Shown: positions 6,438-11,406 of the stretch, one piece after another
Layout of the letters: every line of letters starts with the position of its first letter
Numbering within the stretch: position 1 is the stretch's first letter
Assembly (NCBI RefSeq): GCF_937876455.1
Contig: NZ_CALFIG010000310.1
Span: 1-11,406, forward strand
DNA: 11,406 nt
Direction: 5' to 3'
Source: an uncultured Flavobacterium sp.
GTDB taxonomy: Bacteria > Bacteroidota > Bacteroidia > Flavobacteriales > Flavobacteriaceae
Position numbers and translations under genes: made by a program
Notes under the pieces: generated by a model
The model's database searches: none
What the model was told of the DNA's origin: nothing
Seen by the model: only the letters and a program-made list of their open reading frames with translations

Positions 6438-6878
6438 ATGAAACATAATTCAAAACATATAAAACAAGGATTCAAAATACCAGACAATTATTTTGAGACT
6501 TTTTCAACTAGATTAGAGGCTAAATTAGATACTGATTCTATTCTAGAGTTCGTACCTTCTACTGCAGGTTTTAATCTTCCTGATGCATATTTTACAGAAT
6601 TTGAAACACGTTTATACAGTAAATTACAGTTTAAAGAAACACCCATTTTTAAATTGTCTGTTAACAAATATTGGGTTTCAGGCATAGCTGCATTGTTTCT
6701 ATTATCTATTATGTTACCCATTTTTTATCATACTCAAGAAGTAAAACAAACTAACGAAGCAGCTAAAGAGTATTTAGAGATTCATGCCGATGAACTATCA
6801 ACGTATGAAGTGGGTGTTTTATTACAAGATTCAGAAATAGAAGATTTAGAAAACGAATTGATTTACAACAACATATAA
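6438..6878 (+). CDS. Single-pass membrane protein with duplicated motif, candidate anti-sigma factor
   Basis: Protein of 146 residues, no named family recognised. The N-terminal, probably cytoplasmic, part holds two copies of a 20-residue motif, GF-[KN]-[IL]-PD-x-YF-x(2)-F-x-[TR]-RL-x(2)-KL, at 11-30 and 44-63, then one transmembrane helix (about 79-98) and an acidic tail of about 48 residues (DSEIEDLENELI near the end). With the positive residues mostly on the N-terminal side, the N-in, C-out topology fits an anti-sigma factor. No zinc HxxxCxxC motif of the ZAS family is present. Position between the ECF sigma gene and a Spy-like gene supports the role. This is inference from context: no anti-sigma domain can be named. 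The ATG at 6438 follows AAGGAA, too close to be a good Shine-Dalgarno site. Confidence 0.6.
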   Translation: MKHNSKHIKQGFKIPDNYFETFSTRLEAKLDTDSILEFVPSTAGFNLPDAYFTEFETRLYSKLQFKETPIFKLSVNKYWVSGIAALFLLSIMLPIFYHTQEVKQTNEAAKEYLEIHADELSTYEVGVLLQDSEIEDLENELIYNNI

Positions 6879-6907
6879 ATTATTAATTAAAGTTTAAATT
6901 TACATAT

Positions 6908-7357
6908 ATGAAAACCAAATTTTTATATTTATTCCTGTTTTTATTTATTGCAAATTGGGGATTTTCTCAAGATTTTAAAGAGAAAAAAGAAAAAATTAGA
7001 GGCTTAAAAATTGCATTTATCTCTCAAAAATTAAGCTTAACTCCTGAAGAAGCTGAAAAATTTTGGCCAGTCTATAACAAGTACGATACTAAAATAATGG
7101 ACTTGAAAGAACGCCAAATAAAATTGCGATTAAAGAAAAAAGAGTTAACAGACGAAGAAGCACTTAAACAAATTGAAGAAGCCGAACATGCTGAAGCTGA
7201 AATCATGACCTTAAAGAAAAAAATGCGCACAGAATTAATACCAATTATTGGTGCAGATAAAGTTGTTGCTTTAGAACGTGCCGAACAAGAATTTCATAGA
7301 AAATTATTGAATAAATTAAAAGATCGAAAAGGTCCACCTCCACCACCTAGAGATTAA
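6908..7357 (+). CDS. Periplasmic Spy/CpxP-like protein (sensor-type partner of the ECF sigma factor)
   Basis: Protein of 149 residues with a clear signal peptide (1-21, two lysines then LYLFLFLFIANWGFSQ). The mature part is almost wholly helical and charged. KIAFISQKLSLTPEEAEKFW (34-53) followed by PVYNKY resembles the LTxxQ-type helix of Spy/CpxP and zinc-resistance proteins, where such helices bind misfolded proteins or metals. A second helical pair covers 61-138, rich in K/E/R. It ends in a short basic, proline-rich tail with five prolines (143-147). As third gene after an ECF sigma factor and a membrane protein, it probably tunes that sigma factor from the periplasm; proteins with this layout are annotated in Flavobacteriia as sensors of ECF-type sigma factors. 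The binding partner is unknown. The stop overlaps the stop of the convergent lipoprotein gene by 4 bases. Confidence 0.75.
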   Translation: MKTKFLYLFLFLFIANWGFSQDFKEKKEKIRGLKIAFISQKLSLTPEEAEKFWPVYNKYDTKIMDLKERQIKLRLKKKELTDEEALKQIEEAEHAEAEIMTLKKKMRTELIPIIGADKVVALERAEQEFHRKLLNKLKDRKGPPPPPRD

Positions 7358-8364
7358 TTTAAGGTTAGTTTAGTTACTTTGTTTTTTCCTGCTAAAAACA
7401 AGGTCTTAGAATCCTTGATGCGTAACGTATAATAATCGTTATCATCAAGGATTTTTTTCCATGTAACACCAAAATCTTTTGAAAAATACACCCCTGAAGT
7501 ACCACACACAAATAACTCTTTTCCTTTTTTTCTAGGTACAAATTGCACACATGACGCATATCCAAAAGCTTCCTTATTTGCAACTAACTTCCATGTTTTT
7601 CCACCATCAAAAGTAATAGCTTTATTTGCTTCATTATTTTGCTGGTCTTCATAGTTACCACCTACAAGCATGCCTACTTTAGAATCATAAAAATCCATGG
7701 AAAATGCGCCTGTCATTTGTTTTCCCTGTAGTATTGGTGTGTCAAAAACGTTCCATGTTTTACCTTTATCAATACTTTTAAAAAGTCTAGATTTTTTCCC
7801 ACCTGATACTATAAATATCGTATTATCAATTAATTTAACATTGGTGTTACTTGCTGCAAATGCTGCTTCACCTTCCATAACTTCAGGCAATTGTCCACAT
7901 GGAATTTGTTGCCACTCTGCTCCCCCATTTGTAGTGACTAAAACAGACAAACAATTAGACGTTGGATCTCCAATAGCCACTCCAAAGCCTTTTGCATCAA
8001 TATACATACTATCATAAAATACCTTTTCATTATTTTCCAAATAATAGTTTTTTTGTACTCCTAAATTCGACAGACCAACTATATGTGCAGGGTTTGCAAC
8101 ATTTAACACATAAAATGTACTATTATAAAATGAAGCACTTCTTAATTCGGCTTCTGTAAATTGATTTTTATATATCGCTTTTTCATTTCTATCAAAATTA
8201 ATCCAACCCATTTTGCCAGCACTCCCACCAAACCATAACGTGTCATTTTGAATATGAATAGCTCGGATACTTGTCCTTTCCAAAACTACTGTTTGTGCAT
8301 TTTTAACCAGTTGTAAAGGTTTACATGAAATTACAACTAACAACAAAAAATAAATTATTTTCAT
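7354..8364 (-). CDS. Lipoprotein with BNR / YCF48-type beta-propeller
   Basis: Protein of 336 residues. The N-terminus is a lipoprotein signal, MKIIYFLLLVVISC, with lipobox VISC and acylated Cys14, so it is anchored in a membrane facing the periplasm or surface. Four Asp-box-like turns mark a beta-propeller: NGGAEW (146-151), DKGKTW (199-204), DGGKTW (253-258) and DFGVTW (297-302), spaced by about 45-55 residues. Proteins of this type are often labelled oxidoreductase in flavobacteria without evidence; the pattern is that of YCF48/photosystem-II-assembly-like or sialidase-like repeats. I see no sialidase FRIP motif or other catalytic site. Probably a binding or assembly protein, partner unknown. 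Single gene, transcribed away from the rsmB-like gene. Confidence 0.8.
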   Translation of the reverse strand: MKIIYFLLLVVISCKPLQLVKNAQTVVLERTSIRAIHIQNDTLWFGGSAGKMGWINFDRNEKAIYKNQFTEAELRSASFYNSTFYVLNVANPAHIVGLSNLGVQKNYYLENNEKVFYDSMYIDAKGFGVAIGDPTSNCLSVLVTTNGGAEWQQIPCGQLPEVMEGEAAFAASNTNVKLIDNTIFIVSGGKKSRLFKSIDKGKTWNVFDTPILQGKQMTGAFSMDFYDSKVGMLVGGNYEDQQNNEANKAITFDGGKTWKLVANKEAFGYASCVQFVPRKKGKELFVCGTSGVYFSKDFGVTWKKILDDNDYYTLRIKDSKTLFLAGKNKVTKLTLN

Positions 8365-8613
8365 ATATGTAAAATATTATTTGTAAAAGGTCATATATAT
8401 TATCGCCTTTTTATTTATCTGTGTTTATCTCACAATTTGGTTGTTTTCATTCGTGTTCAATGAATTTCAATTGCTTGCACAAACTTTTTATTAATGGCGA
8501 TTTCATAAAATACTAAGTATAGTACGGCTAATATACAGAAAATTAAAATAACTCTTTATTCCATTATCTTAGACTATATTTCATTATCTTTGCCAGCATT
8601 TTTTATTATACTC
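8365..8613. other. Divergent intergenic region, no gene found
   Basis: The largest gap in the window (249 bases to the chosen rsmB start). I see no ORF of substance, no tRNA and no rho-independent terminator. It contains a short direct repeat TTTATCT at 8414-8420 and 8424-8430, a distant inverted pair ATCGCC (8402-8407) and GGCGAT (8496-8501), and a repeat CATTATCTT at 8562-8570 and 8582-8590. The last copy is part of the promoter box of the downstream gene. No clean TAnnTTTG box is seen for the minus-strand lipoprotein gene. Confidence 0.6.
8585..8592 (+). promoter_or_regulatory. -7 box for the rsmB-like / endonuclease unit
   Basis: TATCTTTG matches TAnnTTTG and lies 21 bases before ATG 8614. 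Because the box includes the TTG at 8590, that TTG cannot sensibly be the start codon, which fixes the start at 8614. A near copy (TATCTTAG) lies 20 bases upstream. Confidence 0.5.
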
Positions 8614-9828
8614 ATGAGATTTCACAGAAACATAAGTTTTGCGGTTATTGACGCATTATTAGCTATTTTTAACGAAAAAGAATATGCTGACAAAGTAGTA
8701 GCCAGAGCTTTAAAACTTGACAAGCGTTGGGGAAGCAACGATAGAAAATTTGTTGCAGAAACTATTTATGATATTGTTAGATGGAAGCGTTTATATGCCG
8801 AAATTGCAGAAGCTAAAGAACCTTTTACTAGAGATTATGTATGGCGTTTGTTTGCTATTTGGGCGGTTTTAAGAGGATATACACTCCCCGACTGGAAATA
8901 TTTTGAACAAACTCCTGTAAGAAGAATTAAAGGAAAATTTGATGAATTATCAAAAAATAGAAGTATTAGAGAATCTATTCCAGATTGGATGGATGAAATT
9001 TGCAGTAAAGAATTAGGGGATGACATTTGGGAAAAAGAAATTAAAGCTCAAAACGAACAAGCTCGAGTTATTTTACGTGTAAATACATTAAAAACAACAC
9101 CACAAAAATTACAAGAGCTTCTTAATACGTTAGACATTGAAACCGAAACCTTGAAAGAATATCCAGATGCACTAATTTTAAAAGAACGTGCAAATGTTTT
9201 CATGACAGATGCTTTTAAAAATGGTTTATTTGAAGTACAAGATGCCTCGTCACAATTAGTGGCTCGTTTTTTAGATATTCAACCAGGAATGCGTGTAGTT
9301 GATGCCTGTGCGGGTGCAGGAGGTAAAACTTTACATATCGCAAGTTTACTTGAGAATAAAGGCCAAATTATTGCTATGGACTTATATGAAAGTAAATTAA
9401 AACAATTAAAATTACGCGCCAAAAGAAATGGGGTACACAATATTGACTGTAGGGTAATAGAAAGCACAAAAACAATTAAAAAACTACACGAAAAAGCAGA
9501 TAGAGTACTTATTGATGCGCCTTGTAGCGGACTAGGTGTATTAAAAAGAAATCCTGATAGTAAATGGAAATTACAACCTGAATTTATTGAAAATATAAAA
9601 AAAACACAACAAGAAGTTCTTGAAAATTATTCTAAAATAGTAAAACCAGGAGGTAAACTTGTCTATGCCACTTGTAGTATTCTACCTTCTGAAAATCAAG
9701 AGCAAGTAGAAAAATTTTTAACAACAGAAATGGGAAAAAATTTTATATTTGTTGAAGACAAAAAGATATTAGCTCATGAATCAGGATTTGATGGATTCTA
9801 TATGGCTTTATTAGAACGAAAAAAATAA
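8614..9828 (+). CDS. RsmB-like 16S rRNA (cytosine-C5) methyltransferase
   Basis: SAM-dependent RNA m5C methyltransferase of the RsmB/Nop2 (Sun/Fmu) family, 404 residues. The N-terminal helical region (1-140) corresponds to the NusB-like RNA-binding domain. The linker ILRVNTLKTTPQKL and FEVQDASSQLVA lead to the Rossmann fold. The SAM motif is VVDACAGAGGKT (228-239), with the acidic residue in MDLYESKL (255-262). Motif IV DAPCSGLG holds Cys304 (product release) and motif VI YATCS holds Cys354 (the nucleophile). The end, GFDGFYMALLERK, matches the conserved DGFFxA tail. Most likely target is the 16S cytosine equivalent to C967, but paralogues of this fold modify other sites, so I leave the symbol blank. 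The open frame runs back to a TTG at 8590, which lies in the promoter. The nuclease gene follows after 12 bases. Confidence 0.88.
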   Translation: MRFHRNISFAVIDALLAIFNEKEYADKVVARALKLDKRWGSNDRKFVAETIYDIVRWKRLYAEIAEAKEPFTRDYVWRLFAIWAVLRGYTLPDWKYFEQTPVRRIKGKFDELSKNRSIRESIPDWMDEICSKELGDDIWEKEIKAQNEQARVILRVNTLKTTPQKLQELLNTLDIETETLKEYPDALILKERANVFMTDAFKNGLFEVQDASSQLVARFLDIQPGMRVVDACAGAGGKTLHIASLLENKGQIIAMDLYESKLKQLKLRAKRNGVHNIDCRVIESTKTIKKLHEKADRVLIDAPCSGLGVLKRNPDSKWKLQPEFIENIKKTQQEVLENYSKIVKPGGKLVYATCSILPSENQEQVEKFLTTEMGKNFIFVEDKKILAHESGFDGFYMALLERKK

Positions 9829-9840
9829 TTAGTTTATACA

Positions 9841-10950
9841 ATGAAAAAAATTACTTTTACAATTATTGCTTTGCATTTAACTTTACTTGTTTTAGGTCAA
9901 AGTGGTGCGCCTGCAAATCCTTATTATAATGGATTTAACTGGACTCTTACAGGTACAGCTTTAAAAAATGCATTAGCCAATAAAATAACTACTACACATA
10001 CAAAATTTTTAACTTATTCTGAAGATTGGAATGCCTCTCAAGCTACGGACCTGAACCCAACCAATTCTAATAATGTGTTATTAGTATATGGATTTAGTGC
10101 TAATACTTGTCCAACTTCTACTTCAGACGACAACGATCACAGAGAAAGAAATATAAATAGTAATGGTGGGGCTAATAGTTGTGAATGGAACAGAGAACAC
10201 GTATATGCAAAATCATTAGGTACACCTGCTTTAGTTGATGGAGCCTTAACTTCTGCAGATAGTGATGCTGGAGAAGACGCGCATCATATTCGTTCTGCAG
10301 ATGTAGATAGAAATGCCAACAGAGGAAATTCAAAATTTGCTGCAGGAACTGGTAATTCAGGAAATGTAACAGGTGGCTGGTATCCTGGTGATGAATGGAA
10401 AGGTGATGTAGCCAGAATGATGATGTATATGTACCTAAGATATGATTCGCAGTGCTTACCCATCAATGTAGGAACAGGTGCTACTGTAGCTAGTGACAGC
10501 AACATGCTTCAACTTTTTCTTCAATGGAATGCAGATGATCCTGTTTCGCAATATGAAGACAACAGAAATACCTATCATGGAAATTCTAGTAATGCTTATG
10601 CACAAGGAAACAGAAATCCTTTTATAGATAATCCATATTTAGCTACTTTAATTTGGGGAGGACCTATTGCACAAGATAGATGGAATTTTTTATCTGCGCA
10701 AAACTATTTAAATTCTGAAATGGTAGCTATTTATCCAAACCCAACTAATAATGGAGTAGTTTCAATAGAAACGACAGAAGCTATATTAAATGTACGGATA
10801 ATGACCATACATGGACAAGTAATTAGAGAAATTGAAAAACCATTATTTATAGAAAATATTTTTGAAATCACTAATTTGCCTCAAGGTTTTTATCTCATTG
10901 AATTAAGAAATAATAAAGGTACATTAACAAAAAAAATAGTTGTTAATTAA
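9841..10950 (+). CDS. Secreted endonuclease I with T9SS C-terminal sorting domain
   Basis: Extracellular nuclease of 369 residues. The signal peptide is about 1-20 (KK, hydrophobic core, LVLGQ). The endonuclease I (EndA/Dns/Vvn, beta-beta-alpha metal) domain covers about 25-285. CEWNREHVYAKS (114-125) carries the catalytic Glu119-His120 pair like the EWEH motif of Vvn. EDAHHIRSADVDRNANRGNSKF follows, with the conserved N-x2-R-x-N at 158-163, then GDVARMMMYMYLRY (188-201). QGNRNPFIDNPYLATLIWG is also typical. Cysteines at 90, 114 and 205 could form a disulfide. The C-terminus (about 297-369) is a type A T9SS sorting domain: IYPNPTNNG, then a beta-sandwich ending LPQGFYLIELRNNKGTLTKKIVV. It probably degrades extracellular DNA for nutrients or phosphate. 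Shares a unit with the rsmB-like gene; ends at a strong terminator. Confidence 0.92.
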   Translation: MKKITFTIIALHLTLLVLGQSGAPANPYYNGFNWTLTGTALKNALANKITTTHTKFLTYSEDWNASQATDLNPTNSNNVLLVYGFSANTCPTSTSDDNDHRERNINSNGGANSCEWNREHVYAKSLGTPALVDGALTSADSDAGEDAHHIRSADVDRNANRGNSKFAAGTGNSGNVTGGWYPGDEWKGDVARMMMYMYLRYDSQCLPINVGTGATVASDSNMLQLFLQWNADDPVSQYEDNRNTYHGNSSNAYAQGNRNPFIDNPYLATLIWGGPIAQDRWNFLSAQNYLNSEMVAIYPNPTNNGVVSIETTEAILNVRIMTIHGQVIREIEKPLFIENIFEITNLPQGFYLIELRNNKGTLTKKIVVN

Positions 10951-10968
10951 TTACACATTATATAAAAT

Positions 10969-11005
10969 AAAAAAAAGCGACCAATTAAAATTGGTCGCTT
11001 TTTTT
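10969..11005. terminator. Bidirectional rho-independent terminator
   Basis: A perfect hairpin: GCGACCAAT (10977-10985), loop TAAA, ATTGGTCGC (10990-10998). It is preceded by eight A (10969-10976) and followed by seven T (10999-11005), so it ends transcripts from both strands: the endonuclease unit on plus and rho on minus. It is by far the clearest terminator in the window. Confidence 0.95.
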
Positions 11006-11024
11006 GTGCATATTATAATTCGGT

Positions 11025-11406
11025 TTAATCATTCATCGAAATCAAAAACTCTTCGTTATTTCGAGTACCTTTAATTCTAGACTCAATGAATTCCATCGAT
11101 TCAACAGGGTTCATATCTGCTAAATATTTTCTTAAAATCCACATGCGTTGAATTGTTTTTTCATCTAATAATAAATCATCTCTTCTTGTGCTTGATGATA
11201 CTAAATCAATAGCTGGGAAGATTCGTTTATTTGCAATTCGTCTATCTAATTGTAATTCCATATTGCCCGTTCCTTTAAATTCTTCAAAGATCACTTCATC
11301 CATTTTGCTGCCGGTATCAATTAAGGCCGTTGCTAAAATGGTTAAAGATCCCCCGTATTCTACTTTACGAGCTGCACCAAAAAATTGTTTAGGTTTTTGC
11401 ATAGCA
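11025..11406 (-). CDS. rho: Transcription termination factor Rho, C-terminal part (partial)
   Basis: C-terminal part of the hexameric RNA-dependent ATPase that ends untranslated transcripts. About 127 codons are visible; the N-terminal RNA-binding domain and Walker motifs lie beyond the window. The visible part matches E. coli Rho from about residue 294 to the end: KPKQFFGAARKVEYGGSL, ATALIDTGSKMDEVIFEEFKGTGNMEL, and NKRIFPAIDLVSSSTRRDDLLL. The arginine finger (E. coli R366) is the Arg in SSTRR. The end, LADMNPVESMEFIESRIKGT, has the Bacteroidota flavour, with a short tail to FLISMND. The reading frame is open past 11402, so the Met there is internal and not a start. The stop codon is 20 bases from the T-run of the bidirectional terminator. 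Confidence 0.97.
   Translation of the reverse strand, partial: AMQKPKQFFGAARKVEYGGSLTILATALIDTGSKMDEVIFEEFKGTGNMELQLDRRIANKRIFPAIDLVSSSTRRDDLLLDEKTIQRMWILRKYLADMNPVESMEFIESRIKGTRNNEEFLISMND

Noticed and set aside
7697..8017. 106-codon open frame on plus, opposite the lipoprotein gene
   Set aside because: It runs antisense within a clear propeller gene, has no recognisable domain and an unlikely composition. It is a shadow of the real gene.
7354..8364. Sialidase or oxidoreductase activity for the propeller lipoprotein
   Set aside because: Only Asp-box-like repeats are seen. No FRIP motif, catalytic Tyr/Glu pair or cofactor site is recognisable.
8402..8501. ATCGCC and GGCGAT inverted pair about 90 bases apart, possibly ends of a small mobile element
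   Set aside because: Only six bases match, the flanking bases do not continue the pairing and there is no target-site duplication. Not enough for a MITE.
8590..8613. TTG at 8590 as start of the rRNA methyltransferase
   Set aside because: It lies inside a full TAnnTTTG promoter box, and homologues start near MRFHRN.

Overview
The window looks like ordinary chromosome from a low-GC member of the Flavobacteriaceae (Bacteroidota). Four things point there: strongly AT-rich codon use; promoter boxes of the Bacteroidota TAnnTTTG type instead of TATAAT, with no clear Shine-Dalgarno sites; a secreted protein ending in a type IX secretion (T9SS) sorting domain; and lineage-typical families (DUF2911, a Spy-like protein behind an ECF sigma factor, an Rho C-terminus of Bacteroidota type). 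I cannot name the genus. No tRNA, rRNA, CRISPR array, insertion sequence, phage gene or attachment site is visible. No stretch longer than about 250 bases lacks a gene.

Layout, left to right. (1) 1-531, minus: 5' part of a glutamine amidotransferase subunit of anthranilate or aminodeoxychorismate synthase, cut by the window edge. (2) 640-2340, plus: an Smr-domain protein followed closely by a NifS/IscS-type cysteine desulfurase. (3) 2341-3186, minus: a secreted DUF2911 protein with a helical, TPR-like tail. (4) 3356-5106, plus: an SRPBCC ligand-binding-fold protein whose stop codon overlaps the start of a class I photolyase. (5) 5103-5744, minus: a HAD hydrolase of the beta-phosphoglucomutase type. 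(6) 5845-7357, plus: an ECF sigma factor, a single-pass membrane protein with a duplicated cytoplasmic motif (candidate anti-sigma factor) and a periplasmic Spy/CpxP-like protein. (7) 7354-8364, minus: a lipoprotein with a BNR/YCF48-type beta-propeller. (8) 8614-10950, plus: an RsmB-like rRNA m5C methyltransferase and, 12 bases later, a T9SS-secreted endonuclease I. (9) 10969-11005: a strong bidirectional terminator. (10) 11025-11406, minus: C-terminal third of the transcription terminator Rho, cut by the window edge.

The genes form short, alternating plus and minus units packed tail to tail. Three convergent pairs abut or overlap by 4 bases. The fourth (nuclease/rho) is separated by the terminator. 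Two units suggest joint function: SRPBCC plus photolyase (light or DNA-damage response), and sigma factor plus membrane protein plus periplasmic protein (probable envelope-stress sensing). I found no convincing undescribed system. The most worthwhile leads are the duplicated motif in the candidate anti-sigma protein and the coupled SRPBCC-photolyase pair.
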